7,984 nucleotides of DNA from an uncultured Paracoccaceae bacterium. GTDB taxonomy: Bacteria; Pseudomonadota; Alphaproteobacteria; Rhodobacterales; Rhodobacteraceae. This document shows, piece after piece, positions 1 to 6,579 of this stretch. The position numbers and the translations under genes are program-made. Below the pieces are notes generated by a model. That model had not been told where the DNA came from. It worked only from the letters and a program-made list of their open reading frames with translations, and did not search any database. The stretch spans positions 1 through 7,984 of the forward strand of contig CAJXHQ010000123.1 in assembly GCA_913054485.1 (NCBI GenBank), written 5' to 3'. Every line of letters starts with the position of its first letter. Position 1 is the stretch's first letter.

Positions 1-5
1 TGTCG

Positions 6-1103
6 ATGAACAGCTTTGGCCATCTTTTCCGTGTCACCACCTGGGGCGAAAGCCATGGGCCCGCGCTCGGTGCCACCGTCGACGGCTGCCCGCCCAACGT
101 GCCGGTGACGCCCGAGATGCTGCAAGTCTGGCTCGACAAGCGCCGCCCGGGGCAGAACAAGAACACCACCCAGCGCAATGAACCGGATGCGGTGAAGATC
201 CTGTCAGGCGTGTTCGACGGCAAGACCACCGGCACGCCGGTGCAGCTGATGATCGAAAACACCGACCAGCGCTCGCGCGATTATGGCGAGATTTCCCAGA
301 CCTTCCGCCCCGGCCACGCCGACATCACCTACCACCAGAAATACGGCAACCGCGACTACCGCGGCGGCGGACGCTCCTCGGCCCGTGAAACCGCGGCCCG
401 TGTTGCGGCCGGTGGGTTGGCGCGCGAGGCGATCAAGCTGCTGGCTCCGAATGTGGAGATCAAAGGCTACATGGTGGCCATGGGCGAGATGGAAATCGAC
501 CGCGACCGTTTCGACTGGGACGCGATCGAGGGCAATGACTTCTGGATCCCCGATGCCGGTGCTGTGCAGGACTGGGAAGACTACCTGCAAGCCCTGCGTA
601 AGGATCATAATTCCGTCGGCGCCACGGTTGAGGTGGTTGCGCGCGGCGTGCCCGCAGGCATCGGCGCACCAGTCTATGGCAAGCTGGACACCGATCTGGC
701 CGCCGCGATGATGTCGATCAACGCCGTCAAAGGCGTGGAGATCGGCGAGGGCATGGCAGCCTCGCGCCTGAAAGGCACCGAAAACGCCGATGAGATCTTC
801 ATGGGCAACGACGGCCAGCCGGTCTATTCGTCGAACCACGCGGGCGGCATCCTGGGCGGCATCTCCACCGGCCAGGACCTGGTGGTGCGCTTTGCGGTCA
901 AACCGACGTCTTCGATCCTCTCCCCGCGCAAGTCGATCCGCATCGATGGCTCTCCGACCGAGGTGATCACCAAGGGCCGCCACGATCCTTGCGTGGGCAT
1001 CCGCGCTGTGCCGGTGGCCGAGGCGATGATGGCCTGTGTGATCCTCGACCATCTGCTGCTGCACCGCGGTCAGATCGGTGAGAATCAGGGCAAGATCGGC
1101 TGA
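6..1103 (+). CDS. aroC: Chorismate synthase
   Basis: Catalyses the last step of the shikimate pathway: 5-enolpyruvylshikimate-3-phosphate loses phosphate to give chorismate, the precursor of aromatic amino acids, folate and ubiquinone. It is a cytosolic enzyme that needs reduced FMN. The 365-residue protein has the usual length of bacterial chorismate synthases and carries the three family signatures: GESHG at residues 14-18, RPGHADITY at 101-109 followed by [10 protein letters not shown] at 120-129, and the C-terminal [18 protein letters not shown] region at about 324-341. These regions supply the FMN and substrate contacts in the known family. The ATG at base 6 gives the canonical N-terminus ([17 protein letters not shown]); its ribosome binding site lies off the left edge. 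The stop codon overlaps the next gene's ATG by one base (TGATG), so aroC appears to be the first visible gene of a three-gene plus-strand run. No defect is seen. Identification is essentially certain. Confidence 0.98.
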   Translation: MNSFGHLFRVTTWGESHGPALGATVDGCPPNVPVTPEMLQVWLDKRRPGQNKNTTQRNEPDAVKILSGVFDGKTTGTPVQLMIENTDQRSRDYGEISQTFRPGHADITYHQKYGNRDYRGGGRSSARETAARVAAGGLAREAIKLLAPNVEIKGYMVAMGEMEIDRDRFDWDAIEGNDFWIPDAGAVQDWEDYLQALRKDHNSVGATVEVVARGVPAGIGAPVYGKLDTDLAAAMMSINAVKGVEIGEGMAASRLKGTENADEIFMGNDGQPVYSSNHAGGILGGISTGQDLVVRFAVKPTSSILSPRKSIRIDGSPTEVITKGRHDPCVGIRAVPVAEAMMACVILDHLLLHRGQIGENQGKIG

Positions 1104-1768
1104 TGCAGGACCTGCGCGCGCAGCTGCGCCAGACCGTTGCTCATGAGATGGAACAGGACCCGGCGCATGACATCGCGCATCTGGACCGGGTCTGGGCCAA
1201 CGCCCGCCGCATCGGCGAGGACGAGGGCGGCGTGAACATGAAGGTGCTGCTGGCCGGCGCCTATCTGCATGATCTGGTGAACCTGCCCAAAGACTCCCCC
1301 AACCGGGCCGAGGGGTCGACACTGTCGGCCGATGCTGCCAAACCGATCCTCGAAGGGTTGGGCTACACGCCGGACGAAATCAGGGCTGCACAGCATGTGA
1401 TCGCCGCGCACAGCTATTCCGCCGGCATCGCACCGGAAAGTTTTGAGGCCGAGATTCTGCGCGACGCCGACCGGCTGGACGCGCTCGGCGCTGTCGGCAT
1501 TGCCCGCACCTTCATGGTGGCCGGTGCCATGGGCCGGCCGCTGCTGGACCCGGCGGATCCATTTGCCGCCAACCGGGCCTTGGATGATCAGGACTGGTCG
1601 ATAGACCATTGGCACCTGAAACTGCTGCAGCTGCCGCAGGAGATGGTCACCGCCAAGGGCCGCAAGATCGCCCGCAAACGGGCCCGGCTGATGCTCGCCT
1701 ATCTCAAGCAGCTAGCCAAAGAGATGGACACAGAGCTGCCGCAGCACTGGGCGGATCTCTTACAGTGA
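1103..1768 (+). CDS. HD-domain phosphohydrolase (YedJ-like)
   Basis: A 221-residue soluble protein of the HD metal-dependent phosphohydrolase superfamily, closest in pattern to the YedJ-like subgroup. Visible metal-site residues are His26 (in DIAHLDRVW), the His56-Asp57 pair (AYLHDLVN), His103 (IAAHSYSAGI) and Asp123 (DADRLDALGAVGIARTF). That is the H...HD...H...D order expected of an active HD hydrolase. The C-terminal half keeps other subgroup features (DPFA, a DHWHLKLLQLP-type segment, and a basic stretch KGRKIARKRA). The natural substrate of this subgroup is not well established; nucleotides or phosphorylated metabolites are plausible. The ATG overlaps the aroC stop by one base, and the stop overlaps the next gene's GTG by four bases (GTGA), so translation is probably coupled in both directions. 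Nothing in the sequence ties it functionally to chorismate synthesis. The family call is firm; the function is open. Confidence 0.9.
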   Translation: MQDLRAQLRQTVAHEMEQDPAHDIAHLDRVWANARRIGEDEGGVNMKVLLAGAYLHDLVNLPKDSPNRAEGSTLSADAAKPILEGLGYTPDEIRAAQHVIAAHSYSAGIAPESFEAEILRDADRLDALGAVGIARTFMVAGAMGRPLLDPADPFAANRALDDQDWSIDHWHLKLLQLPQEMVTAKGRKIARKRARLMLAYLKQLAKEMDTELPQHWADLLQ

Positions 1769-2709
1769 CAAACATTCTGGCCATCACCTTTCCGATCTAC
1801 GCCGCCATCGCCATCGGCTACCTCACGGTCCGGTATGGCTGGTTCAGCAAAGACGACATGCGCACCTACGGCCAGTATGTGATCAAGATCGCCCTGCCCG
1901 CGCTGCTGTTCAACGCGGTCGCCTCGCGCGATCTGAACGAGGTGATCGTCCCCGGCTATCTGGCTGTCTTTGCCCTCGGCGGGCTGGCAGCCATCGCCGT
2001 ATCCTACTTTCTGCTCACCCTGCGCGGCGTTGACCCGCTGCGCCGGGCGCTGGGGGTGATGGGATCGACCAGCCCGAACAGCGGCTTTGTTGGCTATCCG
2101 ATCATGCTGCTGGCGCTGCCCGACCTCGCACCCGTGGTGCTGGCGCTGAATTTCCTGGTAGAGAACCTGCTGACCATCCCGATCTGCCTGATCCTGATGG
2201 AGGCTGCTTCCGGCAAGGGACAAGGCTCGCCGCTGCGCCAGATCCTGACGATCATCGGCGACGTGCTGAAAACCCCCTTTATCATCGGCCTGCTGCTGGG
2301 CATGGCGGTCTCGGTCAGCGGTATCGGCCTGCCCGACCCCCTAGGCCGCCTCGCCGGGCTGCTGGCCGCTTCGGCCTCGGCGCTGTCGCTGGTGGTGATC
2401 GGCGGCTCTCTGGTGGATCTGCCGGTGCATGGCAACAAGGGGCTGGCGGTGCAGATCACCCTGCAAAAACTGTTCCTGCACCCCGTTCTGATGGCGCTGC
2501 CCGCTTTTGCGCTGACAGGCGCCGGGCTGGTACAGCTGGAGCCTGACATGATGAAGGCGGTGATCCTGTCAGCGGCGATGCCGATGTTCGGCATCTACGT
2601 GGTGCTGGCCCAGAAACACGGGTTGGAAGGCGCTGCCAGCCTTGCCATGCTGGGAGCCACATCCGGCGCCTTCGTGACCCTCAGCCTGCTGTTGTTCTGG
2701 CTGTTCTGA
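1765..2709 (+). CDS. AEC-family (auxin efflux carrier-like) permease
   Basis: A 314-residue integral membrane protein of the AEC transporter family. It is hydrophobic almost throughout, with about ten predicted membrane segments in two five-helix halves. The first helix (ILAITFPIYAAIAIGYL) and the segments KIALPALLFNAV and TSPNSGFVGYPIML are typical of the family. Known bacterial members carry organic acids such as malate or malonate, but substrate cannot be read from sequence. I chose the GTG at 1765 because it overlaps the upstream stop codon (GTGA) and gives the usual family N-terminus. The frame stays open upstream to an ATG at 1609, but that extension is hydrophilic and low-complexity and lies wholly inside the HD gene, so it is an artefact. 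The gene ends only three bases from the ancestral 3' end of the convergent MerR gene. No clear Shine-Dalgarno stands before the GTG, consistent with translational coupling. One speculation: if it carried dicarboxylates it could relate to matB nearby, but the two genes are not in one operon. Confidence 0.88.
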   Translation: MTNILAITFPIYAAIAIGYLTVRYGWFSKDDMRTYGQYVIKIALPALLFNAVASRDLNEVIVPGYLAVFALGGLAAIAVSYFLLTLRGVDPLRRALGVMGSTSPNSGFVGYPIMLLALPDLAPVVLALNFLVENLLTIPICLILMEAASGKGQGSPLRQILTIIGDVLKTPFIIGLLLGMAVSVSGIGLPDPLGRLAGLLAASASALSLVVIGGSLVDLPVHGNKGLAVQITLQKLFLHPVLMALPAFALTGAGLVQLEPDMMKAVILSAAMPMFGIYVVLAQKHGLEGAASLAMLGATSGAFVTLSLLLFWLF

Positions 2710-2712
2710 CGC

Positions 2713-2810
2713 CTAGTGATCATGCGCGCATTGGCTGTGATCGCCCAGCGCCGTCAGCACCTTGCAGGTGCCGCCGTTGCCGCCGTCACAGAGATGGCTG
2801 ATGCGCTGCC
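2713..2810 (-). pseudogene. Out-of-frame metal-binding C-terminus of the MerR regulator
   Basis: Reading the minus strand one base out of register from the regulator gives QRISHLCDGGNGGTCKVL, then TALGDHSQCAHDH and a TAG stop at 2715-2713. This matches the standard end of metal-sensing MerR proteins: Cys-x8-Cys, a hydrophobic stretch ending in an ALxDH-type segment, and a last Cys with His residues. The stop falls three bases from the convergent permease's stop, a natural tail-to-tail junction. From the last in-frame family residues (IARL) to the first tail cysteine there are 28 bases, whereas CueR has 13 residues (39 bases) in that interval. The simplest reading is therefore a loss of about 11 bases within the GCTGG/GAGCTG-repetitive stretch near 2805-2822. 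The repair size is my inference; the two-frame structure is seen directly. Confidence 0.75.
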
Positions 2811-3115
2811 AGCAGCTCCAGCCGGGCAATCCTGTCGCGCACATTCAATAGCTGCTCTTGCGCGATCCGGTCGGCCTCAGCGCAATCTTTGCCCAGCTCG
2901 CCGTTCAGATCCATCAGTGCCCGGATGTCCTCGACGGCAAAGCCCAGATCGCGGGCGTGTTTGATGAAGCCCAGCGCCTCCATCCCCGCCGATGTATAGC
3001 GCCGCTGGTTGCCCGCATTGCGTTCGCCAGGCGGCAATAGGCCGACCTCCTCATAGTAGCGGATGGTAGGAACCTTCACCCCCGTCGCTTTGGACAGTGC
3101 GCCGATGGAATACAT
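2786..3115 (-). CDS. MerR-family metal-responsive regulator, frameshift-truncated
   Basis: The open frame gives 109 residues: an N-terminal MerR winged helix-turn-helix (residues 1-70; YSIGALSKATGVKVPTIRYYEEVGLLPP is diagnostic) and most of the dimerisation helix (about 76-102). Cys78 in GKDCAEAD sits where ZntR- and CadR-type regulators have the metal-ligand cysteine at the start of that helix. The frame then ends in a foreign tail (AAHQPSL) instead of the family's cysteine-rich metal-binding loop. That loop is present downstream in another frame (see 2713-2810), so the gene is frameshifted. The start ATG at 3115 gives the normal N-terminus and is preceded by AGAGG at suitable spacing; the frame extends upstream to 3208 but crosses the promoter region and is not likely used. 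It is divergent from the cation transporter at 3188, its presumed target. A truncated product might still dimerise and bind DNA but should not sense metal normally. Length expected for an intact member is about 130-135 residues. Confidence 0.85.
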   Translation of the reverse strand: MYSIGALSKATGVKVPTIRYYEEVGLLPPGERNAGNQRRYTSAGMEALGFIKHARDLGFAVEDIRALMDLNGELGKDCAEADRIAQEQLLNVRDRIARLELLAAHQPSL

Positions 3116-3126
3116 CGTGAAACCTC

Positions 3127-3157
3127 TTGAACCTCTAGTGACTAGAGCCCCTACAAT
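3127..3157 (+). promoter_or_regulatory. MerR-type promoter and operator for the cation transporter
   Basis: A -35 box TTGAAC (3127-3132) and a -10 box TACAAT (3152-3157) are separated by 19 bp, the long spacer typical of promoters activated by MerR-family proteins through DNA distortion. Inside the spacer lies a perfect dyad, CTCTAG-TGA-CTAGAG (3133-3147), similar to operators of zinc, cadmium, lead and copper MerR regulators. The promoter points toward the transporter ATG at 3188, about 30 bases further on. The divergent regulator gene begins at 3115, so its protein most likely binds here and may also control its own expression. Confidence 0.85.
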
Positions 3158-3187
3158 GGTCCCGAATCGGGACAAAGGACAAGACAC

Positions 3188-3820
3188 ATGGCAGGTTGCT
3201 GCGGGCATGAAGCACGGTTTGACGGGGTTTCGGCCGACTACAAGCGCAGGTTATGGCTGGTGATTGCGATCAACGCCGCGATGTTCGGAGTCGAGATGAG
3301 CGCCGGCCAGATGTCCGGCAGCCAGGCCCTGAAGGCCGACGCACTGGATTTCCTTGGCGACGCTTTGACCTACGGAATTTCGCTGGCAGTGATTGGCGCA
3401 TCCTTGCGCACCCGCGCGCTGGCCGCACTCGGCAAGGGGGTAAGCCTGTTGCTGATGGGACTCTGGGTCTTTGGCTCGACCCTTTATCAGGTGTTCTATG
3501 TCGGCGTGCCGCAGGCAGAGATCATGGGGGCCATCGGTTTTCTGGCGCTGGCGGCCAACATGGCGTCGGTGCTGTTGCTGGTAAAATACAAGGACGGGGA
3601 CGCCAATGTGCGCTCGGTCTGGCTGTGTTCGCGTAATGATGCCATCGGCAATGTGGCGGTGATGATCGCAGCGCTTGGCGTCTGGGGCACGGCAACCGGC
3701 TGGCCCGACCTGATTGTGGCCGGCATCATGGCCGGGCTGTTCCTGAATTCCGCCGTGCAGATCCTGAGCCAGGCAGTGCGGGAATGGCGCGAAGAAGAGG
3801 CACACGCAGCTGGGCATTGA
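3188..3820 (+). CDS. Small CDF-like cation efflux transporter
   Basis: A 210-residue membrane protein with six predicted helices, related to cation diffusion facilitators but without the usual C-terminal cytoplasmic metallochaperone-like domain (typical CDF proteins are near 300 residues). The N-terminus MAGCCGHE can bind metal. Helix 2 carries ALKADALDFLGDALTYG; Asp54 and Asp58 align with the Asp45/Asp49 metal site of YiiP. In helix 5, WLCSRNDAIGN puts Cys147 and Asp151 where YiiP has His153 and Asp157, giving a predicted D-D-C-D site. It probably exports a divalent or soft metal ion from the cytoplasm; which one cannot be told from sequence. The start at 3188 is preceded by AAAGGA (3174-3179) with 8 bases between. 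A MerR-type promoter lies upstream, and the divergent MerR gene is the likely regulator, although that gene is frameshifted here. The C-terminus is short and charged (REWREEEAHAAGH). Confidence 0.88.
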   Translation: MAGCCGHEARFDGVSADYKRRLWLVIAINAAMFGVEMSAGQMSGSQALKADALDFLGDALTYGISLAVIGASLRTRALAALGKGVSLLLMGLWVFGSTLYQVFYVGVPQAEIMGAIGFLALAANMASVLLLVKYKDGDANVRSVWLCSRNDAIGNVAVMIAALGVWGTATGWPDLIVAGIMAGLFLNSAVQILSQAVREWREEEAHAAGH

Positions 3821-3840
3821 TCCCAACGCCCGTGCTGCCT

Positions 3841-3859
3841 GCGGCGCGGGCCGCGGCCC
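3841..3859. terminator. Possible G/C-rich hairpin between convergent genes
   Basis: The 44-base gap between the transporter stop (3820) and the matB stop (3865) contains GCGGC-GCGG-GCCGC (3841-3854) overlapping the perfect palindrome GGGCCGCGGCCC (3848-3859). A hairpin here could help end transcripts from both sides. There is no T-tract on either strand, so it is not a classical intrinsic terminator, and chance palindromes are common in such G/C-rich DNA. Confidence 0.3.
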
Positions 3860-3864
3860 TCCTG

Positions 3865-5370
3865 CTATGCGCTGAACATCCCGGCATAGTCCTCGCGCAG
3901 GGCCTTCTTCTGCACCTTCCCCATGGTGTTGCGCGGCAGGGCGTCCACCAGCACCACATGTTTGGGCTGTTTGAACTTCGCCAATTGCCCTGACAGCGCG
4001 CCAGCCACGGCGTCTGCACTGGTGCCTTCGGCGCCGGGGACCACAACAGCCACCACGGCCTCGCCAAAATCTGGATGCGGCACGCCGATTACGGCGCTTT
4101 CCAGCACCCCGGGCAGGTCGTCGATCAGGCCTTCCACCTCTTTCGGGTAGACGTTGAAACCGCCGGTGATCACCAGATCCTTCTCCCGGCCGACAATGGT
4201 GACATAGCCGTCGCCGTCCAGCTTCGCCATGTCGCCGGTGATGAACCAGCCGACCGGGCGCAGCTCCTCTGCCGTTTTCTCCGGCATCTTCCAGTAGCCC
4301 TGAAACACGTTGGGCCCGCGCACTTCCAGCACGCCGATTTCTCCGGCGGGCACTTCCGTGCTGTCCTTCATGACCCGCGCTTCAACACCGGGAAGCGGGA
4401 AACCCACGGTGCCTGCGCGGCGCTCACCCTCGTAGGGGTTCGAGGTGCTCATATTGGTTTCAGTCATCCCGTAGCGTTCGAGGATCCGGTGCCCGGTCCG
4501 CGCCTCCCACTGCTCATGGGTGTCCACCAGCAAAGGCGCCGAGCCCGAGATGAACAGCCGCATGTTCGCCGCCCGCGCCCGGTCCAGCCGCGTGTCCTGC
4601 AACAGGCGTGTATAGAAGGTCGGCACCCCCATCAGCGCGGTCGCGCGCGGCATGGCGTCCAGAATGGCCTCCGCGTCAAAGCCCGGCAGGAAGACCACCT
4701 GCGCGCCTGCAAACAGCGCCACATTGGTCGCCACAAACAGCCCGTGGGTGTGGAAAATCGGCAGCGCATGGATCAGCACATCCGCGTCAGTGAACCGCCA
4801 GTAGTCCCGCAGGGTCAGCGAGTTGGACGCCAGGTTGCCATGGCTCAGCATCGCACCCTTGGAGCGGCCCGTGGTGCCCGAGGTATAAAGGATCGCCGCC
4901 AGATCCGCCTCTGCCCGCGCCACCACTTCAAAACCACTCTGCGCGTCGGCCAGATCGCGCAGGCTGCCCTGCCCTGCCGCATCCAGCGTCAGCAGCTCCG
5001 CCGCGCCGGAGATATCCCGCGTCTCATCCTCCCGCGCCGGATCACAGACCACAGCGCGCGGTGTGGCATCGCCTATGAAATAAGCCACCTCCGGCGCGGT
5101 GTAAGCAGTGTTGAGCGGCAGGAAGACACCGCCAGCCATCACCGTCCCAAGGTAAAGCTCGATTGCCTGAATGGTCTTGGCGACCTGCACCGCCACCCGG
5201 TCGCCAGGTTGCACGCCTTTTGCGGCCAGCGCCGCCGCCATCCGCTCTGCCCCGGCAAAAAGCGCGCCGAAAGAGACCGTTCCGCCACCGGGGATCTGAG
5301 CGAAAACCGCATCCTCCCGGCCCAGAGACGAGGTCCGCAACTGTTGGATCAAATGGTTCTGCCCGTACAT
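3865..5370 (-). CDS. matB: Malonyl-CoA synthetase (malonate--CoA ligase)
   Basis: ATP-dependent, AMP-forming ligase that converts malonate and CoA to malonyl-CoA through a malonyl-adenylate. The 501-residue length fits MatB. Landmarks: the phosphate-binding loop YTSGTTGRSKG (162-172), the adenine/substrate motif RYGMTETNM (299-307) followed by STSNPYEGERRAGTVGFPLPGV, which is characteristic of malonyl-CoA synthetases rather than acetyl- or fatty-acyl-CoA ligases, GWFITGD (374-380), GREKD (394-398), and the catalytic lysine Lys485 in PRNTMGKVQKK. That last segment is a P-x4-G-K motif, the site at which Pat-type acetyltransferases inactivate such ligases in Rhodopseudomonas palustris. The start is fixed by a strong Shine-Dalgarno AAGGAGG (plus-strand 5379-5385), 8 bases before ATG. 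MatB is often paired with malonyl-CoA decarboxylase; no such gene lies in this window. It faces away from the EamA permease across a shared upstream region. Methylmalonate is a possible second substrate. Confidence 0.93.
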   Translation of the reverse strand: MYGQNHLIQQLRTSSLGREDAVFAQIPGGGTVSFGALFAGAERMAAALAAKGVQPGDRVAVQVAKTIQAIELYLGTVMAGGVFLPLNTAYTAPEVAYFIGDATPRAVVCDPAREDETRDISGAAELLTLDAAGQGSLRDLADAQSGFEVVARAEADLAAILYTSGTTGRSKGAMLSHGNLASNSLTLRDYWRFTDADVLIHALPIFHTHGLFVATNVALFAGAQVVFLPGFDAEAILDAMPRATALMGVPTFYTRLLQDTRLDRARAANMRLFISGSAPLLVDTHEQWEARTGHRILERYGMTETNMSTSNPYEGERRAGTVGFPLPGVEARVMKDSTEVPAGEIGVLEVRGPNVFQGYWKMPEKTAEELRPVGWFITGDMAKLDGDGYVTIVGREKDLVITGGFNVYPKEVEGLIDDLPGVLESAVIGVPHPDFGEAVVAVVVPGAEGTSADAVAGALSGQLAKFKQPKHVVLVDALPRNTMGKVQKKALREDYAGMFSA

Positions 5371-5496
5371 CGCCGGCTCCTCCTTTTGCTGGGCTGCAGC
5401 ATCCCTGCTGCGCCTGCGAAGATCAAGCGCCTGGCCTTGCCATTCACGCTTAATCCGTTAAGCATCTCAGCATTCCCCAAAGAACCGAGGCGCGCG
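5371..5496. promoter_or_regulatory. Divergent intergenic region with two 6-4-6 dyads
   Basis: This 126-bp gap must hold promoters for matB (minus) and the EamA permease (plus). Two perfect inverted repeats of identical geometry are visible: GCAGCA-TCCC-TGCTGC (5396-5411) and GCTTAA-TCCG-TTAAGC (5448-5463), their centres 52 bp apart. The A/T-rich second dyad lies beside the best plus-strand -35-like hexamer, TTGCCA (5437-5442), and is a plausible operator. No convincing -10 box is seen on either strand, and no local regulator gene is present to assign. The plus-strand gene has GAGG at 5486-5489 as a modest ribosome binding site. Confidence 0.35.
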
Positions 5497-6420
5497 ATGA
5501 ATCCCACCAAAGGCATCCTCTGCAAGGTCACCGCGCTGGCGCTGTTCTCGGTCATGGCCTCGCTGATCAAGGCCTCCGCCCCGCATGTGCCCCCCTGGGA
5601 GGCCGTGTTCTTCCGCTCTTTCTTTGCCATGCCGGTGATTGTGATCTGGCTGTGGCGGCGCGGCGATCTGAAAACCGGGCTGAAGGTGCAAAACCCGATG
5701 GGCCATTTCTGGCGCGGCTTCATCGGCACCACGGCAATGATGCTGGGCTTTGCTGCGCTGATGATCCTGCCCTTCCCTGAAGTGACCGCCATCGGCTTTG
5801 CCTCGCCGCTGCTGACCGTGGTTTTTGCAGCCATTTTTCTCGGCGAGCAGGTCCGGCTGTTCCGGCTCTCCGCGGTGGGCTTCGGCCTGATCGGGGTTAT
5901 GGTCATCCTCTCCCCGCGCCTGACCGTTTTTGGTGCAGGGGCGGCCGAAACCGCGGCCCTGATGGGGGCAATGCTGGCGCTGGGATCTGCCGCCTTCCGC
6001 GCCATGGCGCAGATTCACATCCGCAAGCTGGTGCAGACCGACCAGACCTCGGCCATCGTCTTCTACTTTTCACTGACCGCCACGGTTCTGTCGCTGCTGA
6101 CCCTTCCGCTGGGCTGGGTGATGCCCACCGGCCGCGAGCTGGCCTTCCTGATCTCCGCCGGGCTTGTTGGCGGCGTCGCGCAGATCTTCCTGACCTCAGG
6201 CTACAAATATGCCGAGGCCTCTGTGCTGGCCCCCTTCGACTATGTCTCGATGCTCTATGCGCTGCTGATCGGCTGGTTCATATTCTCCGAAGCCCCCACG
6301 GCCATGATGCTGGCAGGCTCCGCCCTGGTCATTGCAGCCGGCATCGTGATCATTTTCCGCGAGCGCAATCTCGGCCTTCAGCGCGGCAAGGCCCGGCCAA
6401 ATGTCACGCCGCAAGGCTGA
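5497..6420 (+). CDS. EamA/DMT-family transporter
   Basis: A 307-residue permease of the drug/metabolite transporter superfamily, with about ten predicted membrane helices arranged as two EamA repeats. Family marks include FFRSFFAMPVIV near the second helix, AIGFASPLLTVVFAAIFLGE at the end of the first repeat, and YKYAEASVLAPFDYVSMLYA with the following SEAP turn in the second repeat. The C-terminus is a short basic tail (RERNLGLQRGKARP). Members export or import small metabolites such as amino acids and nucleotides; substrate cannot be read here. The ATG at 5497 is chosen because it begins the first helix directly after a GAGG sequence. The frame is open far upstream (to 4075), but that part is antisense to matB and not membrane-like. 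The gene is monocistronic: divergent from matB, convergent with the methyltransferase gene. Confidence 0.9.
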   Translation: MNPTKGILCKVTALALFSVMASLIKASAPHVPPWEAVFFRSFFAMPVIVIWLWRRGDLKTGLKVQNPMGHFWRGFIGTTAMMLGFAALMILPFPEVTAIGFASPLLTVVFAAIFLGEQVRLFRLSAVGFGLIGVMVILSPRLTVFGAGAAETAALMGAMLALGSAAFRAMAQIHIRKLVQTDQTSAIVFYFSLTATVLSLLTLPLGWVMPTGRELAFLISAGLVGGVAQIFLTSGYKYAEASVLAPFDYVSMLYALLIGWFIFSEAPTAMMLAGSALVIAAGIVIIFRERNLGLQRGKARPNVTPQG

Positions 6421-6449
6421 CATGCCCCCGCCGTGGTCCGGCCGCAGAG

Positions 6450-6488
6450 GCAACAGGCTGACACCAGCCCGACCGGCCCGCCTGTTGC
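6450..6488 (+). terminator. Candidate terminator hairpin after the EamA gene
   Basis: Perfect 9-base arms GCAACAGGC (6450-6458) and GCCTGTTGC (6480-6488) enclose a 21-base G/C-rich loop that can itself fold. It begins 30 bases after the permease stop and is followed by GCTCTTTC, a weak T-rich stretch. In the convergent setting it could also terminate the methyltransferase transcript from the other side. The loop is longer than in classical intrinsic terminators. Confidence 0.45.
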
Positions 6489-6579
6489 GCTCTTTCAACT
6501 CGCCCAAGGTTTACGGTCCTGCGCGCATGGGTGAACTCCGAGGGAGGGAACACCCCCCCCTAGTATTCGCTTTGAGAAC

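Noticed and set aside
204..1322. Long minus-strand open frame (372 codons) opposite aroC
   Set aside because: It is antisense to aroC and the HD gene, has an Arg/His/Gly-rich composition typical of shadow frames in G/C-rich DNA, and shows no recognisable domain.
1609..1764. Upstream extension of the AEC permease frame
   Set aside because: It lies entirely inside the HD gene in another frame and is low-complexity (Ala/Gln/Arg). The GTG at 1765 gives the family N-terminus.
2716..2964. Plus-strand 82-codon frame over the MerR 3' end
   Set aside because: It is a shadow of the MerR gene and its displaced tail, with no family features.
3116..3208. Longer N-terminus for the MerR regulator starting at 3208
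   Set aside because: It would cross the MerR promoter and dyad and the transporter start, and it adds residues absent from the family; the ATG at 3115 has its own ribosome binding site.
4075..5496. Upstream extension of the EamA frame to a 781-residue protein
   Set aside because: The extension is antisense to matB, hydrophilic and His/Arg-rich. The membrane protein begins naturally at the ATG at 5497.
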